From assembly GCF_000178855.1 (NCBI RefSeq), contig NZ_ADVG01000004.1, positions 620,001 to 684,000 of the forward strand: 64,000 nucleotides of DNA. The letters run 5' to 3'. This stretch comes from Ktedonobacter racemifer DSM 44963 (GTDB taxonomy: Bacteria; Chloroflexota; Ktedonobacteria; Ktedonobacterales; Ktedonobacteraceae). The notes under the pieces are model-generated. The model saw nothing but the letters and a program-made list of their open reading frames with translations. It was not told where the DNA came from and did no database searches. Shown here piece after piece: positions 52,325 through 61,201 of the stretch (positions are counted from its first letter, which is position 1; every line of letters starts with the position of its first letter). The translations under genes were made by a program, and so were the position numbers.

Positions 52325-53457
52325 AGCTCCTTCTCCTCACTCTGTAATACCCCTAACGCTCCCACCAACCTGGACCATTCATGTGCCTGCCGTGTAGCGA
52401 CTCGTATATACTGTGGTAGGCCAAACGAGGTACAATCGCGCACCAGGAGACCTCCCTGCAATAAAGCCTCTCGCAGCTGCCTTGCATTTCCCACATGTAT
52501 CAACGCATAGTGAGTGCGCGTCGGCACCACTGTGAATCCCAGGCCTTGCAAGGCTCCAAAGAAGGCCTCTCGTTCTCGCACCAGTCCTTGCAGGCTATAT
52601 GCCAGGTGCTCCCTGTCCGCGAGGACTGCTGTAGCCACTACCTGCGCGGCTCCATTGACATTCCAGGCTGGCAGGTTAGTTGCAAGCTTTGCTGCCAGTT
52701 CAGGAGGCGCCACGGCATAGCCGATCCTCAGCGCCGCCAGGGCGAAATCTTTAGTCAGGGAGCGCAACACGATCACCCGTCCCTCTTCCTGCACCAACTC
52801 CAGTGCCGTCTCCTCTTCGGCGGGAGAGAGAAAATGGCGATACGACTCATCAATGACCAGTAGCGTTCCTAGCTCCGCACACACTCGAGTCAGCTCACAC
52901 AACTTCATCAGAGGTAGCCACTCCCCGGTTGGATTATTGGGATTACAGAGCCAGAACAATGCCGGGCGCAGCCTCCTCAACCACTGTATAACTTCGGGTA
53001 TATCTACCTGAAAGTCGTCCTCTTCCCGTAGTATATAATCGCTCACACTGGCCCCCACAGCCTGTGAGGCCACCCGATACTCACCAAATGTCGGCATCAA
53101 TTGCGCGACCACAGATCCTGGATAGAGAAAGGTACGCGCGATACTCCAGATAAGTTCGCTTGCACCATTGCCACATACTAACCACTCTATCTCTACCTGT
53201 TGGGCATCAATCTCATAACGCAATAGTGCCCGTTTCAATGCGAGACAGGCACGATCTGGATAGCGCTCAAGCACCAGGCCAGCCAAAACCTGGCGAGCCA
53301 CCGGTGAGGGACCATAGGGGTTGGCATTAACGCTGAAATCGAGTATCTCCTCTGGGCGCAAGTCCAGGCGCTCTAATTCTCCGTAATCTAAAGCGCCATG
53401 CACCGGCAATTCGCGCCCGTCTAGTTGTTCCTTTGTAAGCGGTGGATGTTGCTGCAT
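52312..53457 (-). CDS. cobD: Threonine-phosphate decarboxylase (CobD-type PLP enzyme)
   Basis: 381 residues of the fold-type I aminotransferase family. Characteristic parts: LDFSVNANPYGPSP near the start, NPNNPTGEWLP, and the PLP Lys in LRSLTKDFALAALRIGYAVA. It should decarboxylate L-threonine O-3-phosphate to (R)-1-aminopropan-2-ol O-2-phosphate for the cobalamin linker. Sequence alone can confuse it with histidinol-phosphate aminotransferase, but its place between cbiB and cobQ supports the call. The ATG directly follows the cbiB stop (TAGATG). Confidence 0.9.
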   Translation of the reverse strand: MQQHPPLTKEQLDGRELPVHGALDYGELERLDLRPEEILDFSVNANPYGPSPVARQVLAGLVLERYPDRACLALKRALLRYEIDAQQVEIEWLVCGNGASELIWSIARTFLYPGSVVAQLMPTFGEYRVASQAVGASVSDYILREEDDFQVDIPEVIQWLRRLRPALFWLCNPNNPTGEWLPLMKLCELTRVCAELGTLLVIDESYRHFLSPAEEETALELVQEEGRVIVLRSLTKDFALAALRIGYAVAPPELAAKLATNLPAWNVNGAAQVVATAVLADREHLAYSLQGLVREREAFFGALQGLGFTVVPTRTHYALIHVGNARQLREALLQGGLLVRDCTSFGLPQYIRVATRQAHEWSRLVGALGVLQSEEKELWEN

Positions 53458-54447
53458 CTAACCTCTTCCTGCTTGCCTCCATATACGCACGACCAGCGCG
53501 AGCAGGAAGGCACATGCCCCGACCCACCAGGTCATGCGCTCTGCCTGCACTATGACGGCGGACGTTATGTTCCGCCTTTCCTCCCCAAGGATATAATGCT
53601 CGACCTTCTCTAGACGCACGCCCAGCGCTCCCGCTGCCGCCGACATGGGATGCCCGGCGTTTGGACTCTCCGTCTTGCCCGCGTCACGGCGCCACACGCG
53701 CCATGCCTCTTTTCGCGATCCTCCATAGAGCGGCGCACAGGCGACAATGAGCAGCGCACTGAGGCGGGCAGGAAGCAGGTTGAGTAGATCATCCAGCCGC
53801 GCGGCTGCCTTCCCCAAATACTCGTACTTGCCATGATAGCCTATCAGCGAGTCAAAGGTGTTGGCCAGGCGATAAAATGCCGCCCCTGGCAAGCCAAAGA
53901 GGGCATAATACCAAAGGGGCGCGACGACCGAATCGCTCACATTCTCTGCCAGCGATTCAATTGCCGCCGCCGCGACCAGCCCAGGGTTTAAGTGTGAGCG
54001 ATCCCGGCTTACCAAGCTTCTTAATGCCTCACGAGCCTCCTCCAAGTTCCCCTGCTCGAGCGATCTGCGTACCTGCGCCCCCGCCTCTACCAGCATCCGC
54101 AAGGCGAAAAAAGGCTTCAGGGCCATTCCTATGAATACTGCCGAGGCAAGCAAGCCTACTCGCGCTTCCCCATAGTCTTTGGCCTTCTTCTCTATGCTCC
54201 CTATTAGACCTTGAAACAGCTTCACCGGCACAAGAACCAGTGGAAAAGCTACCAGCAGCATGATGACGCCATATCTTAGCTGTGCGCCTTGGCCACGAGG
54301 GGCACGGCTCTCAAGCGCTCGAATGAGCCTGCCATACCAGACGACGGGATGCACGCTGGCGGCTGGCTCGCCTATGAGGTCAAAAGCAACCGCCAGCAAG
54401 AGCACCAGCGCTTCATGCACACTTCGTTGCCCTTTTGTCTCTGGCAT
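53458..54447 (-). CDS. cbiB: Adenosylcobinamide-phosphate synthase
   Basis: 329 residues, multi-spanning membrane protein. Family marks are EPAASVHPVVWYGRLIRALE at the N-terminus, SLAENVSDSVVAPLWYYALFG, YRLANTFDSLIGYHGKY and AARLDDLLNLLPARL. It joins aminopropanol phosphate to adenosylcobyric acid. It starts 3 bases after cobO and its stop is immediately followed by the decarboxylase ATG, so the genes are co-translated. Confidence 0.95.
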   Translation of the reverse strand: MPETKGQRSVHEALVLLLAVAFDLIGEPAASVHPVVWYGRLIRALESRAPRGQGAQLRYGVIMLLVAFPLVLVPVKLFQGLIGSIEKKAKDYGEARVGLLASAVFIGMALKPFFALRMLVEAGAQVRRSLEQGNLEEAREALRSLVSRDRSHLNPGLVAAAAIESLAENVSDSVVAPLWYYALFGLPGAAFYRLANTFDSLIGYHGKYEYLGKAAARLDDLLNLLPARLSALLIVACAPLYGGSRKEAWRVWRRDAGKTESPNAGHPMSAAAGALGVRLEKVEHYILGEERRNITSAVIVQAERMTWWVGACAFLLALVVRIWRQAGRG

Positions 54448-54450
54448 GGG

Positions 54451-55110
54451 CTAAAACTCGATGCCCTTCTGGGCCTTGACTCCGGCGTCGTAGTGATGCT
54501 TTATATCCGTGATCTCCGAGACCGTATCGGCATACTCGATCAGTTCAGGGATGGCGTAGCGGCCCGTGATAACGATGTGCATCCCCTCTGGGCGCTGCTC
54601 CAGCACCTGGTGCACCTCTTCCCAGGCCAGCCAGCCGTATTTAAGGACATAGGTCATCTCGTCTAGCACAATCAGGTCATAGTCGCCCGAGAGGATCTTC
54701 AGTTTGCAGATCTCCCAGCCCTGGCGCGCCAGCTCTTTATCTTTCTCGATATCCTTGGAGAGCCAGGTAAAGCCATCACCCAGAAGGTGAATCTCGATCT
54801 CAGCCTTCCGCGCCGCCTTCTCCTCGCCCCAATTGGCTGTGCGTGCCTTGATAAATTGCAGCATACAGACACGCAGGCCCTGGCCCCAGGCGCGGAAGAG
54901 TAGGCCCAGCGCCGCTGTGGTCTTCCCTTTGCCCTTCCCTGTGTTGAGGATGACCAGTCCCTTCTTTTTCGCGCTCTTTGCGCGCTCGCGCCGCGCCGCG
55001 TGGCTAGCCCGCTGCCGCTTCAGCCGCTCCTCTTCGCTTAGTTCTACGTCCTCCTCCGGATCGTATGCCTCCTCTACCTCTTCATTAGGTTCTAGCTCTT
55101 CTTCTGTCAT
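54451..55110 (-). CDS. cobO: Cob(I)yrinic acid a,c-diamide adenosyltransferase (CobA/CobO/BtuR type)
   Basis: About 219 residues from ATG 55110, about 9 bases after GAGGAG. A 50-residue acidic then basic N-terminal extension is longer than in the enterobacterial enzyme. The P-loop is VILNTGKGKGKTTAALGLLF, with FIKARTANWGE and LIVLDEMTYVLKYGWL typical of CobA/BtuR. It adds the adenosyl group to the corrin cobalt using ATP. It follows the binding-protein gene after a long hairpin, so transcription into it depends on read-through or a local promoter. Confidence 0.95.
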   Translation of the reverse strand: MTEEELEPNEEVEEAYDPEEDVELSEEERLKRQRASHAARRERAKSAKKKGLVILNTGKGKGKTTAALGLLFRAWGQGLRVCMLQFIKARTANWGEEKAARKAEIEIHLLGDGFTWLSKDIEKDKELARQGWEICKLKILSGDYDLIVLDEMTYVLKYGWLAWEEVHQVLEQRPEGMHIVITGRYAIPELIEYADTVSEITDIKHHYDAGVKAQKGIEF

Positions 55111-55144
55111 GACCACCACTCCTCGCGCCTGCGGCGCGTATTAA

Positions 55145-55203
55145 GATGGATGGTGGAGTGACTGGAGAGGCCAACGGCCTCTCCAGTCACTCCACCATCC
55201 ATC
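55145..55203 (-). terminator. Long perfect hairpin between binding-protein and cobO genes
   Basis: Perfect 28-bp arms (55145-55172 and 55176-55203) with a 3-base loop, 10 bases past the binding-protein stop. It should separate this gene from the rest of the cobalamin set or act as a partial terminator. Confidence 0.8.
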
Positions 55204-55213
55204 GACTCTATAT

Positions 55214-56203
55214 TTAAACTGTACCAGTGCAGTAGTCGGGGAGCGCGCCGGGGAATTTGTCGGGGTGAACAAGCTGGGCGACGCAGCGTAGACCCTGCAC
55301 GAGGCGCGGACCCGGGCGCTGCATGATGTCGACATTAAGGCGATAAACTTTGCGGTCCTTGACGGCCTGTATGGTACTCCAGTTGGCGCGCTTATAGACG
55401 CTATCGGGAGTGCCTCCATAGGCGGGGTCTTCCGTGAGAATCACGATCTGGGGGTTGGCGCTCAAAACCGCCTCGTCGGTGACCTGGGGATACCCTTCGT
55501 TGGCAGTATTGCTATGAAAGATGTTGGTGGCGCTGGCATCCTGCAATAGTTCGTCGCCAAACGAGCCGCCGCCAAAGACATAGGGCTTACCGGGCGTGCT
55601 ATCATCGACCTCCAGTAGGACTTTTGGCGTGGGTGTGCCCGCGACCTTCTGCTCGATATCGTCGCGTTCCTTCTTCAATTGCGCGACCAGGTCATTAGCC
55701 TTAGCTTCGCTATAGGTCAGGCGCCCCACGAGCTGAATCTGGTCAAAGGTCTGGCTGAAGTTTGTCAGGGAGAGGTCAACGATGTTCACACCAGAGTCTT
55801 TGAGCTTGCTATCATATTGCTTGGTTAGGCCGCCAGAGGAGAGCACCAGGTCAGGCTTGAGCGAAATGATCAGCTCAGTATTGTAGCCTTGTGTACTGGA
55901 GACCTTGGTTACCTTCGCCAGGTCGGCGGGATAGTTTGTAAAAGCATCTACGCCTACGACCCTGCTTTGCAGGCCCAGTGCGCCCAGGATCTCGCTGGTA
56001 CTGGCTGTGAGCGATATAATGCGCTGGGGGGCCGCTTTAGGCATATTAATGGGTTTGCCATAATAGTCGTTCGCCGGGGCCTGCGTCGCCACAGGTATAG
56101 CGGATGAACTCGTCTGCGTAGACCCACCACAGGCCGCCAGCAGCGCGCAAAGCGCCACTAACATCAGGGGCAACAGACGATGGGAGATGACACGGGTAGA
56201 CAT
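55214..56203 (-). CDS. btuF: BtuF-like cobalamin/corrinoid-binding lipoprotein
   Basis: About 329 residues from ATG 56203, with GGAGGAG upstream; a longer frame runs into the riboswitch and is rejected. Signal peptide with lipobox (ALLAACGG). The mature part is a class III metal-chelate binding protein (RIISLTASTSEILGALGLQSRVVGV; LVLSSGGLTKQYDSKLKDSG; VLLEVDDSTPGKPYVFGGGSFGDELLQDAS). Control by a B12 riboswitch supports cobalamin or cobinamide uptake. No permease (btuC) or ATPase (btuD) gene is adjacent. Confidence 0.88.
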   Translation of the reverse strand: MSTRVISHRLLPLMLVALCALLAACGGSTQTSSSAIPVATQAPANDYYGKPINMPKAAPQRIISLTASTSEILGALGLQSRVVGVDAFTNYPADLAKVTKVSSTQGYNTELIISLKPDLVLSSGGLTKQYDSKLKDSGVNIVDLSLTNFSQTFDQIQLVGRLTYSEAKANDLVAQLKKERDDIEQKVAGTPTPKVLLEVDDSTPGKPYVFGGGSFGDELLQDASATNIFHSNTANEGYPQVTDEAVLSANPQIVILTEDPAYGGTPDSVYKRANWSTIQAVKDRKVYRLNVDIMQRPGPRLVQGLRCVAQLVHPDKFPGALPDYCTGTV

Positions 56204-56392
56204 GAGTCGTACTCCTCCAAATATATCAAGATAGACAACGACACTGCCCGTCGTCACCTCGCGCCCTTTGGAGGTATTGCAGAAGACATGGGGAAAAGGT
56301 TTCCAGCGTGCGGCAGGAGTCGCCTCGCAACCCTTCAAAGCCTCAACGCTGTTTCCATGTACTCGCTCCTTTGACGCGAAGGATGAGATCGG

Positions 56393-56590
56393 CACTATTG
56401 GGCAGGTCTCCTGGCTTCTGGCTGCAAACGCTTCTCACCGACCTTCCCGCGCTCAACGGAGCGTAGTGGTATGTTCATGCCCCTTCTCGGGGCTGGTGAG
56501 TCGCTCGCCAGTTACAGTAGCGCGACTGCGCCGGACTCGCACCGGCTTCCCTATTCTGCCCGCTATAGCTCTGCGGGCCACCCAATGTGT
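56393..56590 (-). ncRNA. Cobalamin riboswitch
   Basis: On the minus strand the conserved B12 box GCCAGGAGACCTGCC (56415-56401) is preceded by GAAGC and followed by the closing arm CCCAAT, which pairs with ATTGGG at 56586-56581 (P1). Also present is the upstream block GGGAAGCCGGTGCGAGTCCG and CTACTGTAACTG typical of these RNAs. It lies 190 bases before the binding-protein ATG and should lower its expression when adenosylcobalamin is present. Confidence 0.95.
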
Positions 56591-56618
56591 TTGATGTGTA
56601 TCAACAACAGGCTCTATT

Positions 56619-57230
56619 CTACCACCACGGGGGCGTGGCGCGCAAATGCTTCAGTTCCACAGGCAGACCAGCCACAAGCAAGTACACGTGCTCCGCGGCC
56701 TCCGCCAGGCGCTGATTGACCCGCCCCAGCCCATCACGATATATGCGTCCCAGAGGGGTATCCGGCACCAACCCCAGGCCCACCTCATTCGAGACCACCA
56801 GCAATGTTTTGCCTGAAGGAAGCTCTCGCACCGCCTCCAATAGGCGCTCTACCTCGCCCAACAACTCCTGGTCAAAGAGCGCGCCTGGCTGTGCGATCTC
56901 ACCCTCGCAGACCACCCCGCTCTCACGAAAGAGCCAGTTGGAGAGCCAGAGTGTCATACAATCCAGCACAAGCGCATCGGCCACCTGCGCCCCCTCGCGG
57001 ATCGCCTTCGCCAGGTCCAGCGGCTCCTCAATCGTCACCCACTGCTCCGGGCGGTCGGCGCGATGCCGGACAATGCGTTCGCGCATCTCCTCGTCGCTCG
57101 CCGTGGCCGTGGCGATAAACGCCACTTCTCGCCCACTCGCCTTGGCCATATGCTCGGCGAAGGTGCTTTTCCCACTACGCGCCCCACCCAGCACCAGCAC
57201 CAACCGCGGCCGCTTCTCATCACTACTCAT
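56619..57230 (-). CDS. cobU: Adenosylcobinamide kinase/guanylyltransferase
   Basis: About 203 residues from ATG 57230 (AGGAGGG about 12 bases upstream; a TTG at 57233 is also possible). P-loop VLGGARSGKSTFAEHMA, ATAT..DEEMR..I..HR..R and WVTIEEP are diagnostic, with VVSNEVGLGLVPDTPLGR near the end. It phosphorylates adenosylcobinamide and then transfers GMP to it. It lies upstream of the riboswitch, so this gene itself is not under its control. cobS, cobT and cobC are not in the window. Confidence 0.95.
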   Translation of the reverse strand: MSSDEKRPRLVLVLGGARSGKSTFAEHMAKASGREVAFIATATASDEEMRERIVRHRADRPEQWVTIEEPLDLAKAIREGAQVADALVLDCMTLWLSNWLFRESGVVCEGEIAQPGALFDQELLGEVERLLEAVRELPSGKTLLVVSNEVGLGLVPDTPLGRIYRDGLGRVNQRLAEAAEHVYLLVAGLPVELKHLRATPPWW

Positions 57231-57397
57231 CAAATTTCATCCCTCCTAAATCCCTATGCTTCCTCTCATGATATACTGAAGCATATCACCATTTCCATAT
57301 TCCAACATCTCAAAAAGAATAGATCTACTATCAAAGCAACCATCCCGATTGCATAGGCGCGCAACGCGCTCCAAGCGCTAGAGAGGATCTTCTGGGC

Positions 57398-58039
57398 ATG
57401 AAAGGGCATAACCATATCGCCTTTAGTCTTGCCGCAGCCGCTGTCGTCAACACGCTCATCTTCGACGTTACGCACCTCTCAATGGCTGGCAGCCCGGTCA
57501 ACCTGGCGCTGACGGAGCAGCTTCTCCCCCTGGCCTCACAATCGCTCACCTTCACCGATCTCCTCTATAAAAGCGCCTTCTATGGCGGGATCGTGCTTGG
57601 CTCAGTCGCGCCTGATATCGATCATCCGAAGAGCCTCATCAGCCATCTCTTCCCCTGGGCCAGCCACATCGTTACCGGTTTCTGCAAGCATCGCACACTC
57701 ACCCACAGCCTACCTGGCATCGTTGCCGCGACCATCTTCTGGGGCATCCTGCTCGCGCTGGGACTCGGCCTCTTCAATGCCACTGTTTTTTCTCTCTCTG
57801 CCGAGATGATGCATGCCGCCTTCCTCTTCTACCTCGCGACCGCCCTTGGCTGCCTCCTGCACAGCTTTGAAGATACCATGACCTTCACTGGCATCCCCTG
57901 GCTCTATCCCCTCTCCAGGCGCAGCCAGCACTTCTCCTTCATCCGCTTTCGCTCCGGTAGCCTGACTGAGTACGCCATCGTACTCTTCTTTATTGTGCTC
58001 GTAGGCCTCGGCCTGCTCTACCACCTCTTCTTTGTCTAA
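57398..58039 (+). CDS. YdjM-like membrane-bound metal-dependent hydrolase
   Basis: 213 residues with about four to five membrane helices. It carries the PF04307 histidine/aspartate motifs: MKGHNHIAFSLA at the start, GSVAPDIDHPKS and CKHRTLTHSL in the middle and LLHSFEDTMTFTGIPWLYPL near the end, all likely metal ligands. Such proteins are predicted inner-membrane hydrolases of unknown substrate; in E. coli YdjM is LexA-regulated. ATG 57398 has only a weak GAGAGGA upstream. It stands alone. Confidence 0.85.
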   Translation: MKGHNHIAFSLAAAAVVNTLIFDVTHLSMAGSPVNLALTEQLLPLASQSLTFTDLLYKSAFYGGIVLGSVAPDIDHPKSLISHLFPWASHIVTGFCKHRTLTHSLPGIVAATIFWGILLALGLGLFNATVFSLSAEMMHAAFLFYLATALGCLLHSFEDTMTFTGIPWLYPLSRRSQHFSFIRFRSGSLTEYAIVLFFIVLVGLGLLYHLFFV

Positions 58040-58164
58040 CCCCAACATGGACTGAAAATCTATCAACCACCTTGGCATTGACAATGGCCAATATGATACG
58101 ATTACCAACATTGATATTCGCATCCATACCCGCTCTATGATGAGCTAAGAAGAGATGGTTTATT

Positions 58165-60675
58165 TTGGAGAAACTGAGTCTACCTTTAGCAACAAACTGG
58201 TTGGTGAAAGAACGGAATATGTCTCTCTCTGTTGAGAAGGATGGCACGAGCGAGGAGGACTGGATTCCCGCATCAGTACCTGGCACGGTCCACCAGGCCC
58301 TGCTCGATGCTAATCGCATTCCCGATCCGTTCCAGGGTACTAATGAGAATGAAATTCAGTGGATCGGCGAGCGTGACTGGCTCTATCGCTGCTCCTTTAC
58401 GCTTATAGATGATGTTCAGGCCGCTGAACATGTTGTGTTACAGTTCGAGGGCCTGGATACTTACGCAACGGTCTGGCTCAATGGCATGGAGATCGCGCGC
58501 AGCACCAATATGTTTGTGCCCCTACACGTCGAGGTCACTAACCTGCTCCACCCCGGTCAGAATGAGCTCTTGATCAATTTTGAGTCCGCGCTCAGACTGG
58601 GTCAAGCTCTAGAAGCCCAACATGGCAAGCACGTATCTTGGAACGGCGATAGTAGCCGCTTATATGTCAGAAAAGCGCAATATCACTATGGCTGGGACTG
58701 GGGTCCAGTTCTCCTGACCGCCGGTCCCTGGCGCACTATCTCGCTGCTCGCCTATAAGAGCCGCATCGTCGATGTGTTGTCTCAGACTGAGGTCAGCCCC
58801 GATCTAGAAAGCGCTCTACTCTCTGTCACCACAGATATTGAGCTTGGTGGCACGGATCCTGCTAATGTTTCATGCAGTGTCAGTGTCTATGATTCACAGA
58901 ATACGCTCGTTGGCGAGCAGGAACTTCCTGGCACGGCCCTGGAACTTCTGCCTGACCATGGGCAATATCGTCTACAAGCCAAGCTACAGCTTGTCCAGCC
59001 ACAACTCTGGTGGCCACGTGGATATGGCGCGCAGCCTCTCTACCGCCTGGTGGTAACGCTTCACGATGAGCAAGGCAGCCCCCTGGATCAGCGCGAGGTA
59101 CGCACAGGACTACGCCGCCTGGAGCTAAGCCAGCATCCCTTCTCCGATCAGCCGGGCAACTCCTTTTTCTTTACCATCAACAATACCCCTATCTTCTGTG
59201 GGGGCGCGAACTGGATACCCGCCGATTCATTGACAACGCGCATCTCGCCTGAGCGCTATCGGGCCTGGGTGCAACTGGCGGCGGATGCCAATATGGCCAT
59301 GCTACGCGTCTGGGGAGGCGGTATCTATGAAGAGGATGTCTTCTATGACGCCTGCGATGAACTGGGTATCCTGGTCTGGCAGGACTTTATGTTTGCCTGT
59401 GGCATGTATCCCGCGCTAGACTGGTTCCAGGCAAGCGTCAGGGCCGAGGCCGAGGCCGCTATTGGGCGCTTGCATCATCACCCCAGTATCGCGCTCTGGT
59501 GCGGCAATAACGAAGATTATATGGTCGCATCTTCTCAGGGACACTATGATGCCGCGTTTGAAGGCGACTTTACCGCCATTCAATTCTCCGCCCGTGAACT
59601 CTATGAACGCGTACTCCCCGAAGTATGCGCGCGCCTCGATCCCTCACGCCCCTACTGGCGCGGCAGTCCCTATGGTGGCACCAATGGCAATAATCCCGAA
59701 GTAGGTGATCAACACGTCTGGGATGTCTGGCATGGTTTTATGAGGAAGTACCAGGACTACTCCAGCCTTGGAGGCCGTTTCATCAGCGAATTCGGTATGC
59801 AAGCCACGCCAGGTCGCTCAACGATTGAAGCCTTTAGCTCAGCAGAGGAGCGCTATCCACTCAGTCGCACCCTGGAGCACCATAATAAGGCTTCTGACGG
59901 ATCACGCCGCCTGGCCGTTTACCTCTCCGATACGGTACGCAATCCGGCCGATCTCGATAGCTACATCTACGCCACCCAACTTGTCCAATCGGAGGCACTC
60001 TGCTCTGGTATCCGTGGCTGGCGCCGCCAGTGGCAGGGACTGGGCAAAGAGTATATCGGAGGCGCCCTGGTCTGGCAGATCAATGACTGCTGGCCCGTCA
60101 CCAGCTGGGCCATGGTCGATTACTACCTGCGTCCGAAGCCTGCCTACTACAGCGTGCGCCGCGAGTTGGCCCCTATCGCCGTCGGCCTCGCCACGCACGA
60201 TAAGCAACACGCCGCCGTCTGGGCCATCAACGCCACCCGGCAGCCTCTCGATGTCCACCTGGCTCTCCAGTGGTGGACCCTCGAAGGCGAACTAATCGAC
60301 GAACAGGACCACGCCTACACGCTCGCGCCCAATCAGGCGACCGAGCTGCAAACGGCCCCCTTTGCGACCACGACAGGTCACGTCCTGAGCGCGCGTCTGC
60401 TTCAGGAAGACCAGGTTCTCGCGCGAGCGACCATCTGGCCCGAACCCTTCAAATACCTCACCCTGCCCGAACCCGGCATCCATGTGGAACGCCTGGGTCC
60501 GGACACACTCTCGCTGCAAACACAGCGCCCCGCAAAGGGTGTCTGGCTCACAGCCGAGGATGGGGTCAAATGGAGCGACAATATGCTCGATCTCCTCCCA
60601 GGGGAGAGCTACATCGTCAAGGCCGAGGGCTTAAAGGATGACAGCGTAGTTCACGTCGACTGGCTTCGCGCATAA
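58165..60675 (+). CDS. GH2 beta-mannosidase
   Basis: 836 residues, normal for beta-mannosidase. The start is a TTG at 58165 with only weak AAGAG upstream, chosen because the beta-sandwich domain already begins at residue about 5 (LATNW...PASVPGTVHQALL). An N-terminal sugar-binding domain is followed by an Ig-like domain and a TIM barrel (about 340-640). The acid/base Glu is about residue 450 (WCGNNEDY) and the nucleophile Glu about 542 (FISEFGMQ). It should cleave terminal beta-mannose from oligosaccharides. There is no signal peptide, so it is cytosolic. It is a single-gene unit ended by a 42-bp palindrome. Confidence 0.93.
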   Translation: MEKLSLPLATNWLVKERNMSLSVEKDGTSEEDWIPASVPGTVHQALLDANRIPDPFQGTNENEIQWIGERDWLYRCSFTLIDDVQAAEHVVLQFEGLDTYATVWLNGMEIARSTNMFVPLHVEVTNLLHPGQNELLINFESALRLGQALEAQHGKHVSWNGDSSRLYVRKAQYHYGWDWGPVLLTAGPWRTISLLAYKSRIVDVLSQTEVSPDLESALLSVTTDIELGGTDPANVSCSVSVYDSQNTLVGEQELPGTALELLPDHGQYRLQAKLQLVQPQLWWPRGYGAQPLYRLVVTLHDEQGSPLDQREVRTGLRRLELSQHPFSDQPGNSFFFTINNTPIFCGGANWIPADSLTTRISPERYRAWVQLAADANMAMLRVWGGGIYEEDVFYDACDELGILVWQDFMFACGMYPALDWFQASVRAEAEAAIGRLHHHPSIALWCGNNEDYMVASSQGHYDAAFEGDFTAIQFSARELYERVLPEVCARLDPSRPYWRGSPYGGTNGNNPEVGDQHVWDVWHGFMRKYQDYSSLGGRFISEFGMQATPGRSTIEAFSSAEERYPLSRTLEHHNKASDGSRRLAVYLSDTVRNPADLDSYIYATQLVQSEALCSGIRGWRRQWQGLGKEYIGGALVWQINDCWPVTSWAMVDYYLRPKPAYYSVRRELAPIAVGLATHDKQHAAVWAINATRQPLDVHLALQWWTLEGELIDEQDHAYTLAPNQATELQTAPFATTTGHVLSARLLQEDQVLARATIWPEPFKYLTLPEPGIHVERLGPDTLSLQTQRPAKGVWLTAEDGVKWSDNMLDLLPGESYIVKAEGLKDDSVVHVDWLRA

Positions 60676-60688
60676 CAAGAACACATAG

Positions 60689-60730
60689 CGAAAAAGCCGT
60701 GTTGAGGAGCTCCTCAACACGGCTTTTTCG
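60689..60730 (+). terminator. 42-bp perfect palindrome after the mannosidase gene
   Basis: Arms of 21 bp (60689-60709 and 60710-60730) with no spacer, ending in GGCTTTTTCG. It is 13 bases after the stop codon. Confidence 0.85.
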
Positions 60731-60762
60731 TTGTAACTTTTTCCTCGATCTACTCTAAACCG

Positions 60763-60811
60763 TTGACTTTCTCCCTTTAAGGTTGCATAGTTAGTTACAT
60801 GAGTAACTAAC
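60763..60811 (+). promoter_or_regulatory. Promoter and dyad operator of the YtrA-type operon
   Basis: TTGACT (60763-60768) and CATAGT (60786-60791) are 17 bp apart. The dyad GTTAGTTAC-n4-GTAACTAAC (60790-60811) covers the -10 edge and the start. A further AGTTAAGTGAGTAAGTT follows up to the ATG at 60830 and may be an additional half site. The layout mirrors that of the GntR operon at 46746. Confidence 0.65.
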
Positions 60812-60829
60812 CAGTTAAGTGAGTAAGTT

Positions 60830-61201
60830 ATGTCGCAGATAATCGATGACAATCGGCCAATCTTCATGCAAATTGCCGAACGGATCGAGAACGATATCCT
60901 GGGCGGCGAGCTGCCTGAAGAGTCACAGGTACCTTCTACGAACCAGTTCGCGTCCTTCTACCAGATCAATCCGGCAACGGCGGCGAAGGGCGTCAACCTT
61001 CTGGTGGATCAGGGTATCTTGTACAAGAAACGCGGTGTCGGTATGTTCGTGTCAAGCGGCGCTCGCGAGCAATTAATGCGTAAACGTAGAGAGCTTTTTT
61101 ATGAGCAATATATTGTGACTATGCTGCATGAGGCACACAAGCTGGGAGTCACTAAACAAGAACTAATCAATATGATTCAAAGAGGAGAGCATAGCCGATG
61201 A
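60830..61201 (+). CDS. YtrA-type GntR regulator
   Basis: 123 residues. Winged helix at about 8-75 (FMQIAERIENDILGGELPEESQVPSTNQFASFYQINPATAAKG is split by the usual turn; VDQGILYKKRGVGMFVS forms the wing). A short helical C-terminus is for dimerisation only. It overlaps the ATPase gene by ATGA, so it belongs to the ABC operon it should repress. No ribosome site is seen before ATG 60830, so translation may begin on a short leader. The operator dyad 60790-60811 is directly upstream. Confidence 0.92.
   Translation: MSQIIDDNRPIFMQIAERIENDILGGELPEESQVPSTNQFASFYQINPATAAKGVNLLVDQGILYKKRGVGMFVSSGAREQLMRKRRELFYEQYIVTMLHEAHKLGVTKQELINMIQRGEHSR

Noticed and set aside
56204..56395. N-terminal extension of the BtuF-like protein
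   Set aside because: It would translate the leader up to the riboswitch; GGAGGAG and a signal peptide with lipobox place the start at 56203.
60400..60867. Short minus-strand frames near the YtrA-type promoter
   Set aside because: They cross the 42-bp palindrome and promoter and have no ribosome site.
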